A stretch of 11,528 bases of DNA from positions 1 through 11,528 of the forward strand of contig JBDKIU010000157.1 of NCBI GenBank assembly GCA_039796915.1, given 5' to 3'. A program made the translations under genes and the position numbers. The notes below the pieces were generated by a model. It was not told where the DNA came from and made no database searches. It worked only from the letters and a program-made list of their open reading frames with translations. The stretch is from REEB481 sp039796915. GTDB taxonomy: Bacteria > Bacteroidota > Bacteroidia > NS11-12g > UBA955. Shown here piece by piece: positions 1 to 5,459 of this stretch (the first letter of the stretch is position 1; each line of letters opens with the position of its first letter).

Positions 1-101
1 GCTGCAGTGCGCACGTCCAGAATGACAGCGCCTTGTTCGTGCAATGCTTTCAGATTGGCGGAAGGCCCAAGGCCCAGGAGTTTTTTGATGAATGTAAACA
101 T
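1..101 (-). CDS. Rhodanese-like domain protein, N-terminal 33 codons (runs off left edge)
   Basis: Reading leftward from ATG at 101-99, the frame stays open to the window edge and gives 33 residues: a basic/hydrophobic start (MFTFIKKLLGLG), then a helix and the strand VILDVRT at about residues 26-32. The LDVR strand after a short helix is the usual beginning of a single-domain rhodanese (sulfurtransferase), which moves sulfane sulfur through a catalytic cysteine. That cysteine would lie outside the window, so activity cannot be judged. The gene starts 62 nt after the stop of the CstB-like gene on the same strand, which fits co-transcription in a sulfur-handling cluster. No Shine-Dalgarno is visible; the start is preceded by an A/T-rich stretch. 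The rhodanese assignment is likely but rests on a short fragment. Confidence 0.72.
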   Translation of the reverse strand, partial: MFTFIKKLLGLGPSANLKALHEQGAVILDVRTA

Positions 102-126
102 GTTTTTTTGGGGAAATTAAACTGCC

Positions 127-144
127 CGGGTACCGAAATACCCG
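127..144. other. Small inverted repeat between CstB-like gene and rhodanese
   Basis: CGGGTA (127-132) pairs with TACCCG (139-144) around the loop CCGAAA, a perfect 6-bp stem. It lies 20 nt past the CstB-like stop and 26 nt before the rhodanese start. On the minus strand no clear U-run follows, so a classical terminator is not supported. It may be an mRNA processing/stability hairpin or an operator. Confidence 0.35.
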
Positions 145-163
145 AACAGTCATGGTTGCTTGT

Positions 164-1585
164 TTAGAGTAAAGTGCTGGGGCAAACGTACTCAGAAATG
201 GTGAACAGTTCTGATTCGCGGATGGCCTTAAATCCGCCGCGCACATCAATCAGCTGCTCAAATCCGCGGGCCTTCAGGATGGATGCGAAAATCATGGATC
301 GGTAACCACCTGCACAGTGCACGTAAGCAACTTTATTACGGTTTACCGCAGCCTGGCTGTCGTTCACGTAATCCAGTGGAGCGTTGATGGCGCCAATAAC
401 GTGTTCGCTGTCGTATTCACTTTTCTTGCGCACATCCAGCAGCTGCAAATCGGGTTGCGCTTTTATGAGCTGATGCAGTTCTGCAGCATCGATGCGGGTG
501 ATGGTATCCACTTCGTTGCCTGATTGCTTCCAGGCTTCAAAGCCGCCGTCCAGGTAGCCGATGCAGTGGTCGAAGCCAACCCGCGCAAGTCGGGTAACGA
601 TCTCTTCCTCACGACCCGGTTCGGCCACAATCAGCAATTCCTGATTCACATCGGGCACCAGGGTTCCAACCCAGGTGGCAAAGCTGCCGTTGATACCAAT
701 GTTGATCGAATTTGGAATAAACCCGCGGGCGAAAACTTCTGCATCGCGGGTATCAATAACCAACGCTTCTGTTTCGTTGGCGGCCGCTTCAAAGGCAATG
801 GGCGACAGCTTTTGCAGCCCGCGCTCCATCACGCGGTCCAGCGACTGGTATCCTTTAATATTCATCAGTACATTTTGGGGGAAGTAGGAAGGCGGAGGCG
901 TGAGCCCGTCGAGTACATCGCGTATAAACTGCTCCCGGCCAAGCAGCGGGTTCAGTGCGTAGTTTACCTGCTTCTGATGTCCGAGGGTGTCGCTGGTTTC
1001 CTTGCTCATGTTCTTGCCGCAGGCGCTGCCGGCTCCGTGGCCGGGATAAACGACGATGTCGTCAGATAGCGGCATGATTTTATTGCGCAGCGAGTCGAAC
1101 AAGTGCGCAGCGAGTTTTTCCTGCGTGAGGTCTGCAACCACATGCTGGGCGAGGTCGGGACGGCCAACATCTCCAATGAACAGCGTATCGCCGCTGAACA
1201 GGCTGTGGGCTTTGCCTTCTTCATCATACACCAGGTAGCAGCTGCTTTCCATGGTATGTCCGGGTGTGTGAATAACCTCAATGAAGATGTTTCCGAGCTT
1301 CAGTCGTTCGCCATCGGCGGCAATATGTGCGTCAAACTGAGGCTTGGCGTTCGGTCCAAAAATGATTTGTGCACCGGTTTTTGCCGCAAGGTCCAGATGC
1401 CCGCTTACAAAGTCGGCATGAAAATGTGTTTCCAGCACATAGCGAATCTGGGCGCCGTTGCGTGTTGCACGTTCAATGTAAGGTTGCACTTCGCGCAGCG
1501 GATCAACGATGGCCACTTCACCCTGGCTTTCGATGTAGTAAGCGCCATGCGCCAGACATCCGGTATAAATCTGTTCAATCTTCAT
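164..1585 (-). CDS. CstB-like persulfide dioxygenase / rhodanese fusion (MBL fold)
   Basis: The 473-residue product is probably a cytosolic enzyme that oxidises persulfides made during sulfide detoxification and moves sulfane sulfur. Residues 1-230 form a metallo-beta-lactamase domain of the ETHE1/persulfide dioxygenase type: THFHADF (53-59), TPGH (107-110), SGDTLFIGDVGRPDL (131-145) and PGHG (181-184). H54, H110 and D133 are the expected iron ligands. Residues about 265-360 are a rhodanese fold with no active-site cysteine (the loop reads AEPGREEE, 321-328). Residues about 365-465 are a second rhodanese with HCAGGYRS and catalytic Cys424. Dioxygenase, pseudo-rhodanese, rhodanese is the order known from staphylococcal CstB (about 444 aa). 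The frame continues 45 nt upstream to 1630, but homology begins at MKIEQIYTG, and a -7-like element lies inside that extension, so ATG 1585 was chosen. FNR-type boxes lie upstream. Confident for family, less for exact reaction. Confidence 0.9.
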   Translation of the reverse strand: MKIEQIYTGCLAHGAYYIESQGEVAIVDPLREVQPYIERATRNGAQIRYVLETHFHADFVSGHLDLAAKTGAQIIFGPNAKPQFDAHIAADGERLKLGNIFIEVIHTPGHTMESSCYLVYDEEGKAHSLFSGDTLFIGDVGRPDLAQHVVADLTQEKLAAHLFDSLRNKIMPLSDDIVVYPGHGAGSACGKNMSKETSDTLGHQKQVNYALNPLLGREQFIRDVLDGLTPPPSYFPQNVLMNIKGYQSLDRVMERGLQKLSPIAFEAAANETEALVIDTRDAEVFARGFIPNSINIGINGSFATWVGTLVPDVNQELLIVAEPGREEEIVTRLARVGFDHCIGYLDGGFEAWKQSGNEVDTITRIDAAELHQLIKAQPDLQLLDVRKKSEYDSEHVIGAINAPLDYVNDSQAAVNRNKVAYVHCAGGYRSMIFASILKARGFEQLIDVRGGFKAIRESELFTISEYVCPSTLL

Positions 1586-1605
1586 GGTAGTGACTTTTAA
1601 TACCA

Positions 1606-1613
1606 CAAAGTTT
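1606..1613 (-). promoter_or_regulatory. Putative -7 element of the CstB-like gene
   Basis: On the minus strand this reads AAACTTTG, one mismatch from the Bacteroidota -7 consensus TAnnTTTG. It would start transcription near 1601, about 16 nt before the ATG at 1585. The FNR-like palindrome centred at 1642.5 would then sit near -41.5, the classical activating position. No clear -33 TTTG is visible, as often at activator-dependent promoters. Inferred from sequence only. Confidence 0.4.
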
Positions 1614-1635
1614 GCCCCGCCATCCAGCACGGGCC

Positions 1636-1649
1636 GTGACCTGAGTTAC
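1636..1649. promoter_or_regulatory. FNR-like operator, box 1, upstream of the CstB-like gene
   Basis: GTGAC-CTGA-GTTAC: two 5-nt half-sites separated by 4 nt, the geometry of an FNR box (TTGAT-N4-ATCAA). The core TGACCTGAGT is identical, spacer included, to the site between the Crp/Fnr and globin genes. The second half-site reads TTA instead of TCA. It lies 51 nt upstream of the CstB-like start. Confidence 0.55.
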
Positions 1650-1657
1650 TTCTGCCC

Positions 1658-1671
1658 TTGATTTACGTCAG
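1658..1671. promoter_or_regulatory. FNR-like operator, box 2, upstream of the CstB-like gene
   Basis: TTGAT-TTAC-GTCAG: the left half-site is a perfect FNR consensus half (TTGAT) and the right half keeps the TCA core. Its centre (1664.5) is exactly 22 bp, two helical turns, from the centre of box 1, so two dimers could bind the same DNA face. The right half overlaps the hairpin at 1667-1685, so chance overlap with that dyad cannot be excluded. Confidence 0.4.
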
Positions 1672-1685
1672 CAGGGAATGCTGAC
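1667..1685. terminator. Perfect 7-bp hairpin after the VIT1-family gene
   Basis: GTCAGCA (1667-1673) pairs fully with TGCTGAC (1679-1685) around the loop GGGAA. It lies 23 nt past the stop of the ferritin/VIT1 gene in the direction of transcription and before the CstB-like promoter, where a terminator would be expected. The base run after it on the minus strand (GTAAATC) is not U-rich, so an intrinsic terminator is only tentative. It could instead be part of the operator region. Confidence 0.4.
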
Positions 1686-1708
1686 AAGGCTCATGCTTAT
1701 TTCCGGCA

Positions 1709-2809
1709 TCAACCGGCCAGCGAAACACCGATGAGTTTCCCGATACCAAAGGTGATGGCTGCCGCAGCCAGGCCAAACAAAACCTGCCTCATGCCCGAAA
1801 ACCAAACGCTTTTTCCGGTGAACAGGGTGATGGCAGCACCAATCAGAAACAGTCCGCCGGCACTGAGGATGGCACTGAGGCCAATGGCGGTCCAGCCTCC
1901 GCTGAAGAAAAAGGGAATCACGGGAATGATGGCGCCCAGAGCGAAAAGGAAGAAGGAAGCAAGTGCGGCTTCCATGGCCGAGCCTTTCAATTCTTCACTG
2001 TTGATGCCCAATTCTTCGCGCACCAGCATCTGATGCGCCTTGTCGCGGTCCTGCATCAGCGCAGCAGCCATCTCCGCGGCCTGATCCTCGGGAATGCCTT
2101 TGGCCATATAAATGAGTTTCAGTTCGTGCTGTTCGCCTTCAGGGTTGATCTCCAGTTCTTCCATTTCCAGCTCCATCTGATTCTCGTACAGTTCCTGCGA
2201 GCTTTTCACAGAAATCCATTCTCCCAGGGCCATCGATAAAGCACCGGCCAGCAAACCGGCCACGCCGGCCAGCAATACTTCCGATTGTCCGCCGGTAGCG
2301 CCGGCCACTCCCATCACCAAACTGAAGTTGGAAACCAGGCCGTCGTTGCCACCCAGCACGGCCGCGCGCAGTGCGTTGCCGCCCACCGAACGGTGACGTT
2401 TTTCAAAGCGCGCCAGTTGTGTGCCGGAAACGTCTTTATGGTTGCTGAGGATGTTTTTAAGAATGGCTACATGGGTAGTATCTGATAAACCAGGCGCGGT
2501 GCCTGTGCTGCTGCGCGCTTTGGAAATGTTTGCGGCCAGCGATTTTTCCGTGTCCATCAGCACGCCCAGGATGTAATCATTGCCGAACACCTTGCCAATC
2601 CTGCGTAGCGTTTTTGCCCTGCGTGAAGGCGGTGGCAGCAGTGTGGCATCCAATCCCTGACTTTTTAGAAAAGCTTTGGCGTGCCCGGCTTCAATGTTGC
2701 TCATCTCGCGGAAGATGCGTGCCACGGCTGGGTCTTCTTCGGTATCTGCAAGGATGCCGTACAGGTAAGCGGCGTCAATTTCTGTCTGGATGCTGGCGTT
2801 CAACGACAT
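1709..2809 (-). CDS. Ferritin-like/VIT1 fusion membrane protein (MbfA-like iron/manganese exporter)
   Basis: The 366-residue inner-membrane protein has two parts. Residues 1-135 form a ferritin/rubrerythrin-like four-helix domain with candidate metal ligands E10, E40 and H43 (in NIEAGH), E88 (in DTEKS) and H124. Residues 140-366 form a VIT1/CCC1 transporter domain: AAVLGGNDGLVSNF (149-162) opens the first membrane helix, further helices lie at about 177-198, 279-301, 307-330 and 338-362, and the acidic, Met-rich stretch ELYENQMELEMEELE (206-220) is the cytosolic metal-binding region of the family. This fusion matches MbfA-type proteins, which export ferrous iron or manganese and protect against metal and peroxide stress. 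It starts 67 nt after the CDF-type gene on the same strand and is followed by a hairpin, so it may end a transcript. The family is secure; the metal is inferred. Confidence 0.88.
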   Translation of the reverse strand: MSLNASIQTEIDAAYLYGILADTEEDPAVARIFREMSNIEAGHAKAFLKSQGLDATLLPPPSRRAKTLRRIGKVFGNDYILGVLMDTEKSLAANISKARSSTGTAPGLSDTTHVAILKNILSNHKDVSGTQLARFEKRHRSVGGNALRAAVLGGNDGLVSNFSLVMGVAGATGGQSEVLLAGVAGLLAGALSMALGEWISVKSSQELYENQMELEMEELEINPEGEQHELKLIYMAKGIPEDQAAEMAAALMQDRDKAHQMLVREELGINSEELKGSAMEAALASFFLFALGAIIPVIPFFFSGGWTAIGLSAILSAGGLFLIGAAITLFTGKSVWFSGMRQVLFGLAAAAITFGIGKLIGVSLAG

Positions 2810-2876
2810 AAGGAATAGATATGCGAATGTAGGGAATCACGGTTCAAGGCCCGGCGGGAATCCTCATCCGCAGCCC

Positions 2877-3686
2877 TCAACGCATCCGGCTGATCTGGTA
2901 TATACGCCGTGCGCCGTGCAGCACCAACAGCAATACCAGCGTGCCAACCACCAGGTCCGGAATTTTAGAATTGCTGAACCAAACCAAACCTGCCGCCAGC
3001 ATCACGCCGAGGTTGGCCAGGATGTCGTTGGAAGTGAAAATCACGCTGGCGCGGATATGTGCTTTGGAGGATTCCTGCTGCCGGAGCAGATACAGGCAGG
3101 CAATATTGGCGGCCAGTGCGCCTGTGGAAGTGTACAACATCCATGGAATGTCGGGCAGGGAAGAAGGATTCAGCCACCGTTCCAGCACTTCCCAGAAAGC
3201 GTATAAAGCCACCGTTACCTGCAGCAAGGCGGCCGCCAGTGCGGCTTTGCGCTGTTGTGCGGCACCTCCGCTCACGGCCATCAGCGCCAATCCATAAACC
3301 AGCGCGTCGGCCAGCATGTCTGCTCCGTCGGCCATCAGTCCTGCGGAGCCTGCCCAATATCCTGCGAAGCCTTCAATAAAGAAAAATGCCAGATTCAGCC
3401 CAAGCACGGCCCACAGCAGTAAACGCTCCCTGGAGGCGCTGTTTGGCGTTGTTGTTTCTTCAACGTTCCATGGCTTGCTTTCCAACAGGCTGATGCCGAG
3501 CTGCAGCGGCTGTAACGCGCGGAGGATGGCTTCGGCTTCGCCGGAATGGATTACTTCTGCCGTGCGTTCGGCTACATTGCACTGTACGGAAGTAACGTCT
3601 GCTTTGCCTTGAAGCTGCATGCGTATCATCGCCGCTTCCGAAGGACAATCCATGAGTGTTACCAGAAAAATGCTTTTCGTGGGCAT
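2877..3686 (-). CDS. CDF-type cation transporter with degenerate HMA-like N-terminal domain
   Basis: This 269-residue protein resembles cation diffusion facilitators. Residues 1-70 form a small alpha/beta domain that looks like a heavy-metal-associated domain (FLVTLMDCPSEAAMIRMQL, then VTSVQCNVAERTAEV), but only one cysteine (C14) remains where HMA domains have CxxC. Six hydrophobic segments follow at about 88-110, 114-138, 148-168, 182-201, 215-236 and 241-258. The second carries the acidic motif D123-x3-D127 (ADMLADAL); the fifth carries SNDILANLG (219-227), where an HxxxD or DxxxD motif would be usual. This points to a divergent CDF subfamily whose metal is uncertain. There is no C-terminal cytosolic domain. 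It lies between the TPMT-family gene (57-nt gap) and the ferritin/VIT1 gene (67-nt gap), so metal efflux is a natural guess. Confidence 0.8.
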   Translation of the reverse strand: MPTKSIFLVTLMDCPSEAAMIRMQLQGKADVTSVQCNVAERTAEVIHSGEAEAILRALQPLQLGISLLESKPWNVEETTTPNSASRERLLLWAVLGLNLAFFFIEGFAGYWAGSAGLMADGADMLADALVYGLALMAVSGGAAQQRKAALAAALLQVTVALYAFWEVLERWLNPSSLPDIPWMLYTSTGALAANIACLYLLRQQESSKAHIRASVIFTSNDILANLGVMLAAGLVWFSNSKIPDLVVGTLVLLLVLHGARRIYQISRMR

Positions 3687-3709
3687 GAACGTGCTTTGTG
3701 CAAATAACG

Positions 3710-3725
3710 CCTTCCGGCGGGAAGG
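3710..3725. terminator. GC-rich hairpin between methyltransferase and CDF-type gene
   Basis: CCTTCC (3710-3715) pairs with GGAAGG (3720-3725) around GGCG. It lies 18 nt past the methyltransferase stop. In the minus direction it is preceded by AAAAC and followed by CGTTATTT, a weak T-run; in the plus direction GTTTT follows. It could partly terminate the regulator/methyltransferase transcript before the CDF-type gene. The stem is short, so this is tentative. Confidence 0.35.
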
Positions 3726-3743
3726 GTTTTAACTGGAATGCAA

Positions 3744-4352
3744 TCAAAATCCGGGGTGCAGGGCGTGTTGGCTGCAGGCCATCAGGCATTCCGTGCCTGC
3801 GCGCGGTGCGGCGCTGTGTTTGCACGCAGCAAGATGTACGTTCCGGAACTGCTGCTGAAACAAGGTGCGGTAATCATCGGCATGGCCGCCGAAGGGCGGG
3901 CCGTCAAATGGGAAGGTGGTGTCGAACAACACACCGGCAAGGATTCCTTGTTCCGACAATAAGGCCTTCATCTTTACGGTGTACGCTTCGCGCAGTTCAG
4001 GCACAATGGCGCAGAAAAAGGTTTGTTCCAGAATCAGGTCATACGGGCCTTCCAGGTCGAAGAAATCCGCGCAGCGCACAGTGATGGCCGTAGTTTGGGC
4101 AAAGCGTTGTTCCAATTGGTGGCACAAATCCGGAGCGATGTCCACCAGTGTGATATCGGTAAAACCTTGTGCAGCAAGCCATTCGGCTTCCCAGGCATTG
4201 CCACAGCCCGGAATCAGGATGCGGCTGGTTTTGGAAGGCTGCAGTGTTTCCACCAGGAATATCAGGGGCGGTGAAGGCATGCCTAAGTCCCAGCCGGTTT
4301 TTCCTTCTTTCCAGCGGCTGTTCCAATAGTCTTTGCGGTGCAGGTCAGTCAT
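3744..4352 (-). CDS. TPMT-family SAM-dependent methyltransferase
   Basis: The 202-residue soluble protein carries the hallmarks of the thiopurine S-methyltransferase family. YWNSRWKEGKTGWDLG (9-24) and SPPL (27-30) form the N-terminal substrate lid, ILIPGCGNAWEAEWLA (45-60) is the SAM-binding motif, ITLVDIAP (67-74) is the following acidic strand, and EQTFFCAIVPE (109-119) and GPPFGG (151-156) are family signatures. Members methylate thiols, halides, selenium/tellurium compounds or sulfide; the substrate here is unknown. The start ATG lies inside the end of the Crp/Fnr gene (8-nt overlap), so the two are translationally coupled. Beside persulfide-handling genes, a thiol or sulfide substrate is a reasonable inference. 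The C-terminus after PRAGTE (183-188) is Cys/His-rich and lacks the hydrophobic strand I would expect there. This could be local divergence. Confidence 0.85.
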   Translation of the reverse strand: MTDLHRKDYWNSRWKEGKTGWDLGMPSPPLIFLVETLQPSKTSRILIPGCGNAWEAEWLAAQGFTDITLVDIAPDLCHQLEQRFAQTTAITVRCADFFDLEGPYDLILEQTFFCAIVPELREAYTVKMKALLSEQGILAGVLFDTTFPFDGPPFGGHADDYRTLFQQQFRNVHLAACKHSAAPRAGTECLMACSQHALHPGF

Positions 4353-4989
4353 GTTTGGCGAAGTGTTCTTTGAGGATAATCTGGTTGCGCTGCAGGCTCA
4401 GCAGGCCTTTTTGTTCCATCTTCTTCAGCAGGCGTGAAATTACCTCGCGGGAGGAATTGAGGTCGTTGGCAATATCCTGGTGGGAAGCCTGAATGGTCTG
4501 GCTGCCGCCATTTTTTGCCAGTCGCCGCAGGTGAAATTCCAGTCGTTCGTCCAGACTGCGGAAGGCAATCTGATCCACCACCTGCAGCAATTCTTCAAAA
4601 CGCTCGCGGTAGTTTCCCAGCACAAAGCGGTTCCAGCTGCTGAAGCGCATCATCCAGGAATCCATCAGCTCCAGCGGCACCAGCAACACTTCGCTGTCTT
4701 CGATGGCCATGGCGCTCACTTCGCTCGTATCGCTTTTCATGGCGCAAATCATACTCACGGCACAGGCATTTCCCGGCCTGAGGTAATACACCAGAAACTC
4801 GCCTCCGTCTTCACTCTCCCGAAAAACCTTGATGCTGCCGCTGATGACCAAAACGGTGGAACGGATGTACTGGCCCGTTTGGATGAGTTCGTCGCCGGCC
4901 TGAACATGCCTGATTTTTCCCACCTCTGCCAGCTCTTCCAACAAGGAAAGCTCCAGCATCGGAAAGCGTTGCTTCAACAGTTCAATCAT
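4345..4989 (-). CDS. Crp/Fnr-family transcriptional regulator
   Basis: The 214-residue protein has an N-terminal cyclic-nucleotide-binding-like beta-roll (about 20-115), a dimerisation helix (about 118-148) and a C-terminal winged helix (about 150-210). The recognition helix reads SSREVISRLLKKMEQKGL (179-196). Its E-x-x-S-R order (E182, S185, R186) is the FNR arrangement, which in FNR reads the TTGAT half-site, and this agrees with the TGAC-N4-GTCA palindrome 35 nt upstream of its own start. FNR's N-terminal cysteine cluster is absent, so no Fe-S oxygen sensor is expected; instead C76 and C82 lie in the beta-roll (NACAVSMICAM). The cAMP-binding signature of CRP is not evident. It is divergent from the globin gene and overlaps the methyltransferase. 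The signal is unknown; thiol/persulfide, NO or haem are candidates. Confidence 0.9.
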   Translation of the reverse strand: MIELLKQRFPMLELSLLEELAEVGKIRHVQAGDELIQTGQYIRSTVLVISGSIKVFRESEDGGEFLVYYLRPGNACAVSMICAMKSDTSEVSAMAIEDSEVLLVPLELMDSWMMRFSSWNRFVLGNYRERFEELLQVVDQIAFRSLDERLEFHLRRLAKNGGSQTIQASHQDIANDLNSSREVISRLLKKMEQKGLLSLQRNQIILKEHFAKHD

Positions 4990-4993
4990 TCGG

Positions 4994-5001
4994 TAAATCT
5001 A
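4994..5001 (-). promoter_or_regulatory. Putative -7 element of the Crp/Fnr gene
   Basis: The minus strand reads TAGATTTA, seven of eight positions of TAnnTTTG. Its first base is 30.5 bp from the centre of the shared palindrome, almost the same as for the globin and CstB-like promoters. Transcription would begin at or next to the ATG at 4989, implying a leaderless or near-leaderless mRNA. Confidence 0.4.
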
Positions 5002-5024
5002 AACCACAGAAGTCAAGGGCCTGA

Positions 5025-5038
5025 ATGACCTGAGTCAC
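5025..5038. promoter_or_regulatory. FNR-like operator shared by the Crp/Fnr and globin genes
   Basis: ATGAC-CTGA-GTCAC: TGAC and GTCA are perfect inverted half-sites with a 4-nt spacer, aligning exactly with FNR (TTGAT-N4-ATCAA) at the TGA/TCA cores. It sits almost midway in the 86-nt gap, 35 nt from the Crp/Fnr start and 37 nt from the globin start. It could serve both promoters at about -41.5, giving autoregulation plus control of the globin. Its first 10 core bases recur upstream of the CstB-like gene. Confidence 0.6.
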
Positions 5039-5060
5039 ATAAGTTGTTTCCTTCGACTGA

Positions 5061-5068
5061 TTAATTTG
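5061..5068 (+). promoter_or_regulatory. Putative -7 element of the globin gene
   Basis: TTAATTTG, one mismatch from TAnnTTTG, begins 29.5 bp from the palindrome centre at 5031.5. Transcription would begin near 5073, just before the ATG at 5076, so the message would be nearly leaderless. No ribosome binding site is visible. Confidence 0.4.
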
Positions 5069-5075
5069 CGGCCCG

Positions 5076-5459
5076 ATGGATGGTAGTGTTCCGCTTTCGG
5101 ATGTAAGCAATCGTGCTCAAGTGCAACAGGTGGTGCGGCAGCAATATGCAGCTTTGTTGAAACACCCGCATACCGCCGGCAAGTTTGCCCACTTAAATCT
5201 GGAAGAACACCTGCCAAAAATTTTTGATTTCTGGTGCTTTGTGCTCGGCATTGATGCGGCAGAACATCCTTACCGTGGCAGCGCTTTTGAACCGCATGTG
5301 AAACTGCAGCTGGACAACGAAGATTTCCACTTGTGGATGCAGTTTTTGTTTGAAGCGATTGATGCCGCGCATTCCGGCCCCGTGGCCGCCGACTGGAAGA
5401 AGCGTGCCGAACAGATGGGCATCCTGTTCAGGCACAAACTGGGTTTGTCGCTGGATTAA
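5076..5459 (+). CDS. Group III truncated haemoglobin
   Basis: The 127-residue cytosolic haem protein has the trHb3 pattern: SNRAQVQQVVRQQY in helices A/B (11-24), HLPKIFDFWCFVLG (45-58) with the family FW pair, and YRGSAFEPHVKL (66-77), where H74 is the proximal haem ligand. The C-terminal helix carries the conserved FLFEAID/W-K region. Members bind O2, NO or sulfide at the haem, and roles in NO detoxification or redox chemistry have been proposed; the activity here is not visible. It is transcribed divergently from the Crp/Fnr gene and shares its palindromic operator, which suggests control by that regulator. It ends convergently with the GNAT gene, overlapping by 4 nt. The 5076 start is the only ATG that keeps helix A. 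Confidence 0.9.
   Translation: MDGSVPLSDVSNRAQVQQVVRQQYAALLKHPHTAGKFAHLNLEEHLPKIFDFWCFVLGIDAAEHPYRGSAFEPHVKLQLDNEDFHLWMQFLFEAIDAAHSGPVAADWKKRAEQMGILFRHKLGLSLD

Noticed and set aside
524..1600. Long plus-strand open frames (524-1069 and 1103-1600)
   Set aside because: They lie wholly inside the CstB-like gene on the opposite strand, show no recognisable domain, and the minus-strand frame carries all family motifs.
1586..1630. 15-residue N-terminal extension of the CstB-like protein
   Set aside because: Family homology begins at MKIEQIYTG, and the extension overlaps the putative -7 element.
2824..2831. TACATTCG (minus strand) as -7 element of the ferritin/VIT1 gene
   Set aside because: One mismatch in a key T and no -33 element at the right distance; too weak to list as a promoter.
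2033..3379. Plus-strand frames opposite the VIT1-family and CDF-type genes
   Set aside because: Antisense frames with low-complexity or Arg/Pro-rich translation and no motifs; typical for GC-rich shadows.
3460..3825. 121-codon minus-strand frame spanning the CDF-type/methyltransferase gap
   Set aside because: It overlaps both real genes in another frame, has His/Arg-rich composition and no domain. I considered it as a frameshifted methyltransferase tail, but it shows no matching motif.
5003..5016. Half-site TTGAC (minus strand, 5016-5012) 22 bp from the shared operator
   Set aside because: Only one half of an FNR-like box is present; the other half does not match, so it was not counted as a second operator.
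4480..5028. 182-codon plus-strand frame opposite the Crp/Fnr gene
   Set aside because: Antisense shadow rich in His and Gln; it would also run through the operator region.
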